Shown: positions 12,012 through 24,934, counted from the stretch's first letter. The stretch is 64,000 nt of DNA from Aralia elata (GCA_034770075.1 CM068380.1:80857393-80921392); one strand, 5' to 3'. Translations and numbers: made by a program. Notes: a model not told the origin generated them from the sequence alone.

Positions 12012-13647
12012 ATGAGAGAGTGCATTTCAATCCACATTGGTCAGGCTGGTATCCAAGTGGGAAACGCTTGTTGGGAGCTCTACTGCCTTGAACATGGCAT
12101 TCAGGTATTCAATTATACATGTATCTAAAATCTTACCTCCCACTTTCATTAACTCCTGAATTTGAATTTTTTTTTTAGTTATACTAAATTTTTCCCAAAT
12201 GATGTGCAGCCTGATGGACAAATGCCCAGTGACAAAACCGTTGGTGGTGGAGACGATGCATTCAACACTTTTTTCAGCGAGACCGGAGCCGGAAAACACG
12301 TCCCCCGCGCCGTCTTTGTAGACTTGGAACCCACCGTCATCGATGAGGTCAGAACCGGAGCTTACCGCCAACTGTTCCACCCTGAACAACTCATCAGCGG
12401 TAAAGAGGATGCTGCTAATAACTTCGCCAGAGGCCATTACACAAGTAAATTCTTCTTCCCCTCTCCCCTATTCGTACTTAGTATTATGATCTAGAAATAA
12501 CCTAATTTTGATAATTTTTTATTCTGGGGACAGTTGGGAAAGAGATTGTGGATTTGTGTTTGGACCGAATTAGGAAGCTAGCAGACAATTGCACTGGGCT
12601 TCAGGGGTTTTTGGTATTCCATGCTGTTGGAGGTGGGACTGGTTCAGGCCTTGGATCTCTGCTTCTGGAAAGGCTTTCTGTGGACTATGGCAAGAAATCA
12701 AAGCTTGGCTTCACTGTTTACCCCTCCCCTCAGGTCTCCACCTCTGTGGTTGAACCTTACAACTCTGTTCTCTCAACTCACTCCCTTCTGGAACACACTG
12801 ATGTTTCTGTCCTCCTTGACAATGAGGCAATCTACGATATCTGCCGCAGATCACTTGATATTGAAAGACCCACTTACACCAATCTCAACAGGCTTGTTTC
12901 TCAGGTAATTAATTACATCACATTTATTGTAGTATGAATTCAATATGGAAAAGGGCTTTTGCTAATAAGTTTGTTTTTCTCTGGTGGATACAGGTTATTT
13001 CTTCACTGACAGCTTCTCTCCGTTTTGATGGAGCACTAAATGTGGATGTCACTGAGTTCCAGACTAATTTAGTCCCATACCCAAGAATCCATTTCATGCT
13101 TTCTTCATATGCTCCAGTCATATCTGCAGAAAAGGCCTATCACGAGCAGCTCTCGGTTGCTGAAATAACCAACAGTGCTTTTGAGCCGGCATCTATGATG
13201 GCTAAATGTGACCCGCGCCATGGGAAATACATGGCCTGCTGTTTGATGTACAGGGGAGATGTTGTGCCTAAGGATGTGAATGCGGCAGTGGCAACAATCA
13301 AGACCAAGAGGACTATTCAGTTTGTAGACTGGTGCCCCACTGGTTTCAAGTGTGGAATCAACTATCAGGCACCCACTGTGGTGCCTGGTGGGGACTTGGC
13401 CAAGGTTCAGAGGGCAGTTTGCATGATTTCGAATTCAACTAGTGTGGCTGAGGTGTTCTCCAGGATTGATATTAAGTTTGACTTGATGTACTCCAAGCGT
13501 GCTTTTGTGCACTGGTATGTTGGTGAGGGTATGGAAGAAGGAGAGTTTTCGGAGGCAAGAGAGGACTTAGCTGCTCTGGAAAAGGACTATGAGGAAGTGG
13601 GGCTAGAGTCTGCTGAAGGGGATGAAGATGAGGGTGAGGAATACTAG
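12012..13647 (+). CDS. TUA: Alpha-tubulin, complete, four exons
   Basis: Encodes the GTP-binding alpha subunit of microtubules, which pairs with beta-tubulin in the cytoplasm. Exons read as 12012-12104, 12210-12444, 12534-12904 and 12994-13647. Together they give 1353 nt, 450 residues, the usual family length. The protein starts MREC, the tubulin autoregulation motif. The acetylatable Lys40 is present (SDKTVGGGDDAF), the glycine-rich GTP loop GGGTGSG is in exon 3, and the acidic tail ends EGDEDEGEEY with the terminal tyrosine retained. All introns are short (89-105 bp) with GT-AG ends. The start follows a CT-rich leader and TATA box. No defect is visible. Confidence 0.97.
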
Positions 13648-14959
13648 TGTTGCTTGTCTCAAGTCTTTAGGATTGCAGTTTCTGTTATTACTTTTTATTA
13701 AATCTGTTAAGCCAATGGACTCATTGGTGGGAACTTGTTCGTTCTTAAGCATGGTCAAAATAGGTTATGCTAGTTAGAATTCAGTTACCTGTTTCTATTT
13801 GTTCTATGCTCTAATCAAATCTGTTTTATTGTGGAATGGGAATTTCATATTAGAATTGACCTCAACTCTCCTTCCTATCTTAAAGCAATTTCTATGTTTT
13901 GTGACCCAAATTTAGAAAGGAAAAAAAAAGAAATAGAAACAAATGGTACTCTTGATCTGTTCTTGATTTTAAAACACATAGATTGTTCATATTTTTCCAG
14001 TGTATTTACTTGCTTCCAATCCTTGTACACCAGCACTTGCACATATACTAGGCCCTCACGCTGTGTATACCTACTACATATCTTCAAGAGCAGCAATCGC
14101 CTGCATTCCTAAGAAAGGATATTAGCTACCAAAAACGTGACTGAAAGGGATCCAACTTTGCCAAGTCTCTTATATCTTTCTCTTGAAACTCTGAACTGTT
14201 GTTATCAACCTGGACTCCTGAACATACAAACAATACCTGTTAGAATCTATAGGGAAGAAATTCCCCCAAACAATTGAAAAAACACTTTGAAAAAATTAGT
14301 AAAATATTAGAGATCACAATTCACAATACCCTTGATGCCCCAAGTATTATACTTGTACTCCCACACCACAACAAGATCTCATGAACACGTGAATAATCAT
14401 CTCTACTATGTATGTGCATATTTGACATTGGGACTTGGAGGCTAAACGGACTTGAGAGTTTTTTTTTTGGTCAAAAATAGCTGTATTAATCTCTATTCTT
14501 ACATAAACCAAGCAGCTAGAAAGAAGCACCAGCTTTCATTCTAACCTGAACTCTCTTGTCGAGAAATGAGCTACCTATCTGAATGTCGAAGATGCACCAG
14601 CCACTAGAGAGTGCAGTTGGGTCCTAAACGCCCAAACTCAACCCCAGAAAACGAAGTTGCATTAGGACCTCCAAACGCCCAATAATTCACAAAACTAACA
14701 ATCTTGCACTAGTAAATTTTTTTTGAATGGAAATTGATTTACAAGAGGAAATTTGGTGTTAAAATGGTTAATCTTGATCCGATGGAGGAATTAAAAGTGA
14801 TGAATGTAGCAATAGATCAATGCACAGAGAGAAATCAACTGAATAAATTGTCAAATCCCAAAAACCTTCACAATTCTATCATGCAAAAATTAGTGTATGT
14901 ATGTAGACACATGAAACGCGGTGATGGACAAATACATATACTTTTACATATGCGATATA
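13648..14959. other. 3' flank of alpha-tubulin and intergenic DNA
   Basis: T-rich sequence after the stop codon probably holds the 3' UTR and polyadenylation signals. No gene is seen up to the Stowaway element. Confidence 0.5.
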
Positions 14960-15481
14960 CTTCATCAGTTTTAAATTATAAAATTATTATTTATTTTTAA
15001 AAGTTAAAATACAACATTTTCAAACTTCAAATTAAAATTATTCATTGAAAATTATGAAATTAACAAAATAAGTAATATTTTTTAAATAGTTTATAATCTT
15101 TTTAGATAATTTGCAATATTCATATCAATTAAAATAGTAAAATTAAACAAAATCATATCAATTTTGAGACTCAATAATCTATATAACAAAACACAAATGA
15201 TTTTGAATCTAAAATTTTTCCCGCTCAACCTATTAAATCATCCGGACCGTCCAAAGTTTCAGATAAATCTAACCATTCCTTCTTTATATTTCTACCCTCC
15301 TTCCCCTTTCTTCTTCCCTCCTTCCCCTTTCTTCTTCGCCTCTCTCTTTTCCTCCTCCGTTCCCTTTCTTCTTCTCCGCTCTTCACAGTGCCGGAGGCAC
15401 GGGCGAGGTGCTAGTAAAATTAAACAAAATCATATCAATTTTGAGACTCAATAATAATTTTATATTTTGGAAGCAAGGGAG
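14960..15481. mobile_element. Stowaway-like MITE interrupted by an insertion
   Basis: The outer ends (CTTCATCAGTTTTAAATTATAA at the left, TTATATTTTGGAAGCAAGGGAG at the right) are degenerate versions of the CTCCCTCCGTTCC Stowaway terminus, with TA on each side (14958-14959 and 15482-15483). It resembles the elements at 29383 and 32623. Unlike those 240-250-bp relatives, this one is 522 bp because of an insertion flanked by a 44-bp exact direct repeat (15135-15178 and 15412-15455). Confidence 0.6.
15179..15411 (+). other. Non-MITE insert between 44-bp direct repeats
   Basis: The inserted 233 bp are unlike the surrounding MITE. They contain CT-rich direct repeats (CCTCCTTCCCCTTTCTTCTTC-like units at 15296-15340) and end in a GC-rich stretch, as in a gene promoter plus 5' UTR. 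This may be a captured piece of a gene's 5' region. No coding frame is recognisable. Confidence 0.4.
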
Positions 15482-15557
15482 TATTGAGTACAATATAAAA
15501 TACAAATACATATATAATTTATATAGAGAGAGAGAAAGATAAGACGAAGACCTTGAT

Positions 15558-16022
15558 TCAGTGAACACACTTGGTGGCCGTCTTGCCGCTAAGAGGCGAA
15601 GCAGGAAGGATCGCCCTATGGGAAAAGATTAAAACGTCCACATGATAACGATGATCATCATCAGAGGCGAGCTTACTATTATTATTGCTCTTATCCATGG
15701 CCTCAACGGTACTCAAATTCTCGGCCATATCCTCTCCGATATGGGAGTCTTCCTCTCTTATCCTCAAAATCTGGCTATGCACATTCAGATTCACATTCTT
15801 ATTCACTACCATCGCCGGCCATTTCCTCACCTTGGCCACCACAGACCTCGGGGAATGCATATCTTCCGATGATCCTGCACTCTCTTGATCCGTTTCAATC
15901 TCCTTGCACGCATCCAGCTTTGTGCAGAAAACTCGATCAGTCTCCCGCTCGGACAACTTCTTTCCGGCGATTGCATTCCGAGGTCGCGAGGATTCATTTG
16001 CAGCATCTCGCTTCACAGTCAT
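15558..16022 (-). CDS. Small hypothetical protein, 154 residues
   Basis: I do not recognise this protein. The frame begins with ATG at 16022 (MTVKRDAANESS) and stops at 15558-15560. It is hydrophilic and charged, with no membrane segment. Local patches include SPRSVVAKVRKWP near residue 60 and a C-terminal SPLSGKTATK. The frame stays open upstream to a TTG at 16148 but has no in-frame ATG there. That upstream stretch contains a tandem CGCCTTCCGAACCGTCGCC repeat and is more likely leader. A TATA box and two CACGTG motifs lie at sensible distances, which favours a real transcription unit. The base composition is clearly richer in GC than the flanking DNA. A single-exon gene or the first exon of a longer gene are both possible. 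Confidence 0.5.
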   Translation of the reverse strand: MTVKRDAANESSRPRNAIAGKKLSERETDRVFCTKLDACKEIETDQESAGSSEDMHSPRSVVAKVRKWPAMVVNKNVNLNVHSQILRIREEDSHIGEDMAENLSTVEAMDKSNNNSKLASDDDHRYHVDVLIFSHRAILPASPLSGKTATKCVH

Positions 16023-16208
16023 CGTGAGAGTTGAAGCAAGAACGGCGACGGTTCGGAAGGCGCACGCAGAATAGGTGTGCGGGGCGACGGTTCGGAAGGC
16101 GTGTGCGGCGCAACTTAGCAGAGATATGGTCGACGAACTAGGCGGCAAATGCCATGGGAGTGAAGTAAAAAAAACAAAGTAGAAAGGGTGAAAGCAAGAT
16201 TTGTGTGA

Positions 16209-16416
16209 AGGCGTATATATTGCAGTTAGTGAATAGTGATGAATGATGATGATGAGGAGAGAGAAAGAGAGGGAGAGTTTGAGTAGGTTACGGTGGGTTT
16301 AGTTTTGGTGGTGTACAGGTGGGTTTTTATGGTGAGTTTGCGCCTCAATTTCTGAATATGAAGACACTTCCGCTGACTGACACGTGTCCGGGAGCTGAAA
16401 TTTAGACCTTCACGTG
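16209..16416 (-). promoter_or_regulatory. Promoter of the small minus-strand gene: TATA box and two G-boxes
   Basis: On the minus strand a CAATATATACGCC TATA-like box lies at about 16209-16221. Two CACGTG cores (16381-16386, as ACACGTGTCC; and 16411-16416) lie about 170-200 bp further upstream. Paired ACGTG elements of this kind are typical ABA or light response elements (bZIP/bHLH targets). The response itself is inferred. Confidence 0.45.
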
Positions 16417-16544
16417 TTGTGTGAGAAACTAGTTTCGCTGGCCTGCTCTCCTGCTTTCCGCCGTAGATTTCTAACCCCACAAACCATGCTCAACTCATCT
16501 AGAGAGGATTTGAGGTAGGACCGTAGGAGACTCGTATATTCTTA

Positions 16545-17830
16545 CTAGCTAAGCGTTCGCACGGGTTTATTTTTAATTTCTTATTTATTTTATATATATA
16601 TAATAATTATAAAATATTTTTTGAATTTTAATTTAACTTATTATATAATGATTATAACCAAAACTTTGCTCAATAAATAATTATTAAAGACTTACAATTG
16701 AATGTTAGTAATATGTTTATTTTTTTTGTTATTTTTAATTTAATATTCAGTTTATATAATTTTTAAATTTAATATTTAGTTTTTATTTTCAATATTTCGA
16801 ATTTATACATAGTTATTTAGAGTTAAAAAATGAGTAAAACTCAAAAACTTAAACTTGGTGTTTAAGGAATTCTATATGATATAAAATTATTGTAAATTAA
16901 TAAGTTACCATCATGGTTTTTTATTTTTAATGGTAACTTAAATTTTAATAACTATATATAAGTGAGATTTTTTTCCCTAACATTCTGTATTGGTTCCGAT
17001 TTGACAAACGTAGAATGCCTAGTAGAGAATCCAGTACAGTAAGTATAAGTAACAAAAGTGTTCGTTTTGGCTCCCGAGAGCTAAAATAAAATTAGTAATT
17101 AAAGTTTAATCATTAATATATTTTATAATATATATTACACTTTTTAATATTAATTATTATTTTCTCATAGTATTTTTTCCTATATTTTTAATATATAGTT
17201 ATTTAGGAATAAAGTTGTTGTAAAATAATAAGTTATCATTATGACTTTATTTTTTAAAAATTAACTAAATTTTAATCACAATATATAACAATATATAAGT
17301 CATAATTATTTTGAACATTAACTAACTAAATGTCTCCTGTATTAATTGTTATGTGATTCATAATATTTTTCTTATATTTTTAATATTTAGTTATTTAGAG
17401 TTTAAAGTTGAGTAAAGTAAAATTCTAAACATATTTTTAAAGTTAAAATTTATTATATGACTAAGTGATTAAAAAACTATAGAATAAAAATATTGTAGAA
17501 TAATAAATTAACATTAAAGTTTGTAGGATCATAAAAAGAATTTTGGTTCTCTAACATTAATTATTAATTATTTTTAATAGTTAATAATTTCACAACTTAA
17601 CTTACTAATTGCATATAATTGAGGACTGCTATAAGAAATAAAATTATTATAAAATAATAAGTTACTCTAAAGTTTTTTAAAATCATAAATAATGTATTGG
17701 TTCTAGTTAAATTCTAAATTTAAAAAGTGTTTTAGTAGTAGTTAATAAAATAAAATCAGAAGGTTTTAAAAAGTGTTTTAGTAGCAGTTAAATTCTATCC
17801 CAAAACCAAAAAACTTAGTTTTATCTTATT
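16545..17830. repeat. AT-rich diverged tandem repeat region
   Basis: A block centred on TTATTTAG(A/G).. followed by ..AAATTATTGTAAA.TAATAAGTTA recurs four times (about 16800, 17190, 17380 and 17620), with spacing of a few hundred bp. Related sequence appears in inverted form at 30567-30911. The left edge, TAGCTAAGCGTTCGCACGGG, resembles a reversed Helitron 3' end, but no hairpin or 5' end could be confirmed. Confidence 0.4.
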
Positions 17831-18316
17831 ATATATGTATATAGATATATAGATATAGATGCAGTAATGAAATATATATATATATATATATATTGCAAAT
17901 GTTTATATTAGACTTTTTTATACGTGGATAAATATTAGTGTTAATTTTTTTTTGAAGAGATGTGTAATAGATAGGACTATAATTCCTATCAATCATATAT
18001 ATTGATAAATTTCGAAATTGTAATTCGATATAAATTTATCATAATACATAACAAGACTCATTTTTATGTTAAACAAATAAGATTGGATGTTGTACTGGTT
18101 AAGTGTGAATAGAAAAGGAAAAACTTTTGAACAAAAAGGGTGTGGACGTGTGAAATACTGAAATTGGAGCATTTTATGCTAACGCAACAAATTCAGGCTA
18201 TCTAGTTCAAACACGCACTAAAACTGGTGTAGTAAGCTGCTACCCCAACATTCAAGGTTTACAAATTGATGACGAGAATGCGGTTCTGCCAAATGAGAAA
18301 TCGAGCATGGTGAATT

Positions 18317-20195
18317 TGTTAGTTTACAAAATCACAATCATATTGAAATACGCAACGGAAAATGGAAATTAAAATTTTTGCAACTTATCCATGAATCACC
18401 TTATGCATAGCTATTAATTGAAGAAGAAGATGAACAAGAAATATACCTTAATAGATCCAACCTTTGAACCGCTACAAGATCTACTCCTTGTTGATTTCTT
18501 CAAGCTCCTCCTTTCTTTGTTCCTTAGATTAAACACTAGCTTCAAAGTGTACGAAGCACTCTAGATGTGATCCACCAAGAATGATTATATGGAACAATAT
18601 TTGATTTTTTTCAAATCTTGGATGGTTAATCCAATAAGTTCTTTTATCCCTAACTCTTAAGAATAACAAGAATAATACATGAAGAACACTTTGAAGATTT
18701 GATCAACAACTTGATCTCTAATTTGGTGTTCTTGAGATGGAGGCTACTAGTTCATAACTTAGTTTGCTTAGTTAGGTTAACTAGGAGAAACCCTAATTTT
18801 TAATTAGTATTCCACCAAGTATAATACTTACGTAATATGTAAGTATTAATATTCTCCTAACCCGCATGTTTTGCATTTAAGCACTTAACACATGTTTTGC
18901 AATTATTTGACCAAATTCAAATTTGCATTTAATTTAAATGATATTTACATTTCATTTAAATTAATTCTTAATCTAATTAAGAATTAAATGATAATAATAA
19001 TAAGATTTCTCTTATTAATTTATAATTCAATATTTCTCCAAATATATCATTATAAATATTAAGCATTTTAATTTATTCAACTAATAAATTAAATACTTAA
19101 TTTATTATCATTAAGCCAATTGTTTTCAATATAATATTATTCTTTTGCGGTGTGACCCTTTAGGTTCAATATTATGCCGGTAGTAGAATAAATAAATTAG
19201 AACAATTCTAATATTATTTATAATGAATTAAACTCCTTTAATTCAAGCATAAATAAATAATATTTATTCTACATCATGAGGAACACCTTACGATAATGTA
19301 TCATGACTATCCAAATAATATGAAATCAATGTTTAATCACATAGAACCTATTCAGTAATAGTTACCGTACAATTCAATCATTCTACCGTACAATGTCCCG
19401 ATTAAATATAAGATATGAAATTACTGACAAGTCTTATTTTATTTAATCATATGCATTTCGATCCAAGAATGCACAACTCTGATTAATGTAAATTAGAAAC
19501 TCCTTTCTAATTTTCATTCAACCCTGGCTAGGGATTTCTGAGCTGTCATTTATCAAATCGCATAGGACATTCTCTCCCTTTATCAGAACTAGTAGATCCT
19601 TTGTCGATCATTCACCTACCTCCGTGTATACTTTATTATACTCGTACATACCCTATGACATACCCAAAGGTATTAAGGAATATGACAAAGTATAACTTAA
19701 CATACACAAGGTACTATGATGATCTCAAGTCTAAGGATCATTTATACAACTATCACTTAAGAACTTCCCTATTGACAGGTGAATAAAACTCCATTAGGGT
19801 TCTTAAAGCGAGTCACGTTCAGTGAACTTATTCTCCAATAAGCACATACATACTTGCTTTAGTGTCTTCACACAAATGATTATGAGATCAATCATCATCT
19901 TCTAAAGATCAAGTATAGTATGTACTAATCTATCCGGATCAGTAATCCCAATATTAGTGATCCAACGATTAGGAACATTTTAGTTTTGAGCTTTCTTGAA
20001 TTTAGATCTCACTAGCATGATCTCATCATGATTCTAAAAATATTGCTCGAAAACTATGGGTTCATCACATTTATTAATTCAACCAATTAACATGGATAAA
20101 ATATGCCTTTTATTCTATTATTGATATTTGAATAAGATTACAAAGTAAATGCTTATTACATCAAATATAATTGGCTTGAGGGCATATTACTTTCA
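18317..20195 (-). mobile_element. Solo LTR, Copia-like, with 5-bp target duplication
   Basis: This 1879-bp unit starts TG and ends CA on both strands and is flanked by a perfect 5-bp duplication GAATT (18312-18316 and 20196-20200). On the minus strand it starts TGAAAGTAATATGCCCTC, like long Copia-type LTRs I know from plants. No primer-binding site, gag-pol or second LTR follows, so it is a solo LTR left by recombination between LTRs. The superfamily call is from memory of similar termini; the boundary call is direct. Confidence 0.8.
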
Positions 20196-20324
20196 GAATT
20201 GACTCTCCACAGTAAAGCCAGGACATAATCAAGTTTGTTCTAGCTCTCATCCAAAAGTCCATACCTATTCACCTCACCCTCAAAAGATACGACACGGATC
20301 TTTCTCATCGAGACTGAGAAGATC

Positions 20325-20859
20325 GAAGATCGGAACTAGAACATTATTACTACAAGGGGGTCAAAATTTGGTCTAAGAAGGCCTGTTAGCCTGGCCTTAG
20401 CCAAACCCGAACATATTAAACCCTTCCATACTTTACTAAATAAGTTTGTAATTCAACTCCCTTCTATTTATGAAACAAAAGTAGGATAAGATAATATGGG
20501 TAACCAATGGGAGACTTTAAGATTTTAGGTATAAGTTTGTACTTGAACTCCCTTCTATTTATGAAACAAAAGTAACATAAGATATCATGGATAACCAATG
20601 TGGGACTTTAAGATTTCAGGTGGAGAAACACATATGAATTGACATTGGAGTTGGTGGCATCCTAATCTAAGTCCCAGATTGTTTAAAAGATCTTCTCAAT
20701 GCATGAAGGCAATCAAACTTAAGTGACTAAGTTCCACATCGTTTAGAAATAAAGTTTTCTTATAAAATGACTCCTTAAATAAGATAACCAAATGCCCATT
20801 TTTCTTTAATCCTACATTGGTAGGATGTAGGGGGGTCAACCCCCTTAGTTCCGCCAGTG
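20325..20859. mobile_element. Degenerate hAT-type element
   Basis: The right end TTCCGCCAGTG is close to the terminus of the hAT element at 4357-5537. The interior (CTTCTATTTATGAAACAAAAGTA repeated twice, then GTGGGACTTTAAGATTT) resembles the interior of the hAT element at 45860-46976. The left end is eroded and no exact duplication remains. Confidence 0.5.
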
Positions 20860-22808
20860 CCGGAGATCATATTCTCCGACAAGCTTAAGTTCAGAATTCT
20901 CATATGGACGATGGACGATGGGGCTTCTTGAAAGTCTTGTCCCAGTTGATTTTCAGAGTTTTCTTTTAGGAATATTACTATATTAGAGGGTTTTTTTGTG
21001 GATATGTTTATACGTGATTTTATAGAATGACGGTGGGAATCTCAATTCCAGGCAGAGGGATTATCCATTGTTTGTTCATGAATGTTTTTAGAGCTAGCAA
21101 AATTTTACTCAATAGTCACCAACCTGTCCACCAACCCATAATTAAATGGATAAAATTATCCATTTATCTTGTTGAGCTTTAAATAGGTTAGGTTAAATGA
21201 ATAATACTAAATAAATGTGTTAGATGGGTAAATTTATGAGTCATTAATTGGGTAAATAAAAAAACGAAAACGTAGATAAAAAAAGACTCGCTCCTCAGGC
21301 TCATCACTATCCACCTCTCAATCGGGACACGTCACCAGCTTTCTCCTTTCATCATTATCATCAGATCAGTAACATGATTGGGTTTGGAGAGCTTTCTGAA
21401 GCTATTGCCTTCTATGTTTGAAACTTCAATAATAATCTAAAAAGAGGTTGAATAGTTGTTTAAAAATTTATCAAGGCCTTTTTAAATTTTTAATTAATTA
21501 ATTTGTAGTGTCAAAAATTAATATGCAAGATAATAAAAATTCAATCACACAGTGCAGAGTTATCTGACTAACAACATACATCTAAGCAAGTTAAAATGAA
21601 TAAAAATGCCTCCTTTTTATAAATTTTCCAAGCTTAGGGCATAAAGGTGTTTTGGAAGTTTATTTGAAAAATCAAAGGCTATGATTTTTTGATTTCAAAA
21701 TCAAAGGCTAGTATGGATTAAAAAGTAGTCACATGGATTGACCTTTAAAGAAAACAAACTTAAATTTTAATTTGAATCCTTAATTTTAAAAAAGGCCAGG
21801 ATGGATTAAAAATAGTCGCATGGATTGACGTTTAAAGAAAGCACACTTGGGTGGTGTTTGATAAAATTAAATAATCAAGATCTAAATAGTTAATATATCT
21901 TAATAAATTAGATCATTTAAATGAAATAACACATGAATCTAAAAAACTGTTTTATAACTAAAAAATGTAAAACATCTGAATGACACTATTTTACCATTTT
22001 AACCTCTGACTTATTTAAAAAATTTATTTGAATGATCTTAAAATTTGAAATTGAAGGAGGAAAATATTTATTGAGGCTATTTTTGTCCATATATTTTAAT
22101 TAAGCTCTTAATAGTTAAGATTTGAATTTTTGTCTTAACGATTAAGAGCCATTAAGAGACAAAAAAAATTTATCAAATAAGATTTGTCTCTCACCGAATG
22201 AGAGGCAGATGAATTAAGAGGCATTCAGACACAAACATGCATCACCTTACATTTTTGCACATGGATTGGCCTTTGAAGAAAACACACTTTAATTTTTGAA
22301 TTTTGAAAGTTTTTAGCCTTTAAACAAAAATGCCTTCAAAGTTTCCCAACTTCCATAACTCTTTCAAGCACATACTCAATTTTCGAATTTTGCATGTTAT
22401 TTTATTCCTTCTAAGTTTTTAACTTCTTTTTTGCCTTTTGTCAAAATAACTTTAACATATAATATAGTATTTTGAAAACTTTAGTGTATAAAAATCATTT
22501 TACAAACAAATATAAGTTTCCTTACCTTAGGAATGTTCCTATATAAACTAATCTCTTTAACACTTGATATTAAATTATCAAGATTAAGAAAATATAGGAT
22601 CTGAGTTGGTTAAAGTTTGAAAACTATATTTTTGAAATGAAAAACAGGTTCAAACTGAATAACCATATTTTAACTCATTTTCATGTTCATTCTAATTTTT
22701 CAAATTGAAAGAGACCCATTTCTGGGTATTTCTTCTGCTCAGTCGCAATAAAGTAGATTTATTGTGTTCCATGGATTGTTTCTTTAATATAAATCTGGAT
22801 CATATATA
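20860..22808. repeat. Intergenic DNA with three dispersed copies of a short repeat
   Basis: A unit around CATGGATTGACCTTTAAAGA is present at 21733, 21819 and 22261. The interval 21852-22259 between copies two and three begins GGGTGGTGTTTGATAAA and may be an old MITE insertion; its ends match only loosely. No gene is visible. Confidence 0.4.
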
Positions 22809-23067
22809 CTATCTTCGTTCTAAAAATAGAGACATATTTTGATTTTTTTGAGTCAATTTATGAAATTCTAAAACTCAAAATTGATATATTTTCGTTCAAC
22901 TTTTGAAAATAACAAATATGATAATGAATAGTACTTTATAGTAAGTTTACAATTGTTATATTTTGTTTGTACTAAAACTAAAAATTTCATATCAATTTTA
23001 AATTTTAGGATTTCGCGAATTGACTTTAAAAAATTAAAATGTATCTTTAATTTTGGAACAGAGGTAG
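22809..23067. mobile_element. Stowaway-like MITE
   Basis: Terminal inverted repeats of the CTCCCTCCGTTCC family (CTATCTTCGTTCTAAAAATA at the left; TTTGGAACAGAGGTAG at the right) lie between TA dinucleotides (22807-22808 and 23068-23069). Confidence 0.65.
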
Positions 23068-23230
23068 TAAATTTATGTATGTTTAATTATTTTACTTATG
23101 TTGGTAGTTTCACATCAGTTCAATTAAAATATCATAAATCATAACTGCCATAATTCATATTTTAAGCGTGATTACTAAGAATTATGGAGTTGTTGACTTT
23201 TCAAATTCAGAATCCTTCACAAATATTAGA

Positions 23231-24606
23231 GAAAGTTTATACAAAAATTGTGTATAAAAATGTACAACGAGGTGATGAATACAAATTTTAAAAAGAGAAA
23301 GTGTATACAAATTTGAGAGAGAGACAAAGCATATAGAGATTTTAGAGATAGAAAGTATAATTAAATTTTAGAGAGAGAAAATATAATCAGATTTTAGAGA
23401 GAGAAAGATAAAATGAAAATAGGTTTAAATCAATTGTTCATTAAAAATAAAATATTAAAATAAACAAACTCAATAAGACATAATTTCTTAAAGGTAAACT
23501 GATTACGTACTTCACACGCACGTAAATCCTAATTATATCATAACAAATTGAGAGGGAGAGTGTATAAAAAATTAAGAGGGAGATAAATTATTTTAAATTT
23601 TGAAAGAGATAGTATAAAATTTTTAGAGAGAGAGAGAGAGAAAAAAGTATAAAAAAAAATTGAGAGGGATAGTATATAAAAATTAAGAGGGAGAAAAATT
23701 ATTTAAAAATTTGAGAGAGATAGTATAAAAATTTTAGAGAGAGAAAAATATATATATAAAATAATTGAGCGTACAAATTTTTTTAGAGAAAACACGTGCA
23801 CAAAAATTTTAAAGAGAGAAAATCTAAAATTTTTAGAGAGAGTGTAAAAATTTTTAGAGGCAGGAATAATGTATAAAACATTAGAGACCGAAGTTGAAGG
23901 AGTATAGAAATTAAATATCATAAATAATTTATTTAATTGAATCATAATAATGGTAAACTTGAAAATTTAAAATATAAGTTGACCTATATTTGGCCCATAA
24001 TTATATAGTTTTAACCCACACAATCCATATTAAAAATAAGTAATCAGATTAGTCTTGAGATTATATAAGCATCATCTTGTAAAGAGGGCCTTATCCAAAA
24101 ACATGTGTGAAATTCCCTTTCCAATTTTCTTTTCTTTATCCGTAATTAATTTTCCTTCGTTGAGCTGCTATTTTGTATAGTTTAGTATTGATATCATAAC
24201 ACCTGTAATATCCGGAAAATAAATAAATAAATAACATTAAATTTTTATTTTAAATATTTTAATTGAGTTTTTTTTATGTTTAGGGCAAATTGTATTTAAT
24301 TTGTGTTGACTATAATAAGTAACGAATTACGTTAAGTTGAGCCTTAAAATTAATTGGGTTTAATTTATATTTGTGTGATATTAAAATCCTATTAAAATTA
24401 AGAGAAACAATAAGATATATAAATAATAAGAAAAACTTAAATAATTTTATTGGGCATTAGTTTTGATACGAACTGTGGGAATAGAACGAAGAAACAAGGG
24501 TAGCGACCGGGAGAAACAAGAGGAAAGAATAATAAGTTCTACTACTTCATCTCTTATTCATCAATGAGGAGGCACCAAGGCATGTGAGTATGACTTTTAA
24601 GTTATT
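23231..24606 (+). repeat. Tandem duplication, copy A (promoter and 5'-UTR exon)
   Basis: About 1.38 kb, repeated directly as copy B. Shared landmarks in order: TGTACAACGAGGTGATGAATAC, GTTTAAATCAATTGTTCATT, ACTTCACACGC(A/C)CGTAAATC, a GAGAGA-rich tract, GAGCTGCTA or GAGCTACTA, and an exon-like segment ending GGAGGCACCAAGGCAT before an intact GTGAGT donor (24584). Copy A therefore keeps an apparently usable leader exon. Confidence 0.75.
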
Positions 24607-24934
24607 GGAAAGTTATATAGAAATTGTGCATAAATGTACAACGAGGTGATGAATACAAATTTTAGAAAGAGAAAGTGTATATAAATTTGAGAGAGAGCGA
24701 CATAGCATATACAAATTTTAGAGAGATAAGGTGTAATCAGATTTTAGAGATAAAATATAGGAAACTGATAAATCCACCCTATTTTTTGTTATTTCCGTCC
24801 CTATGGCCCACACATTAACTATAGTTTACTAACTTAACAACAATACACTATTCTTTTCCAAAATTGCCCTTATTTCTATGTTTGTGTTTTTTGTCCTCAC
24901 CTAACATTTTCTATGGTGTACACTGTACAGAATA

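Noticed and set aside
12027..12437. Antisense frame of 136 codons over alpha-tubulin
   Set aside because: Shadow of exons 1 and 2; no homology and it spans an intron of the real gene.
16540..16568. Reversed Helitron 3' end (CTAG with a CCCGTGCGAACGC stretch)
   Set aside because: The hairpin is imperfect and no 5' TC end could be placed, so it is kept only as a remark in the repeat entry.
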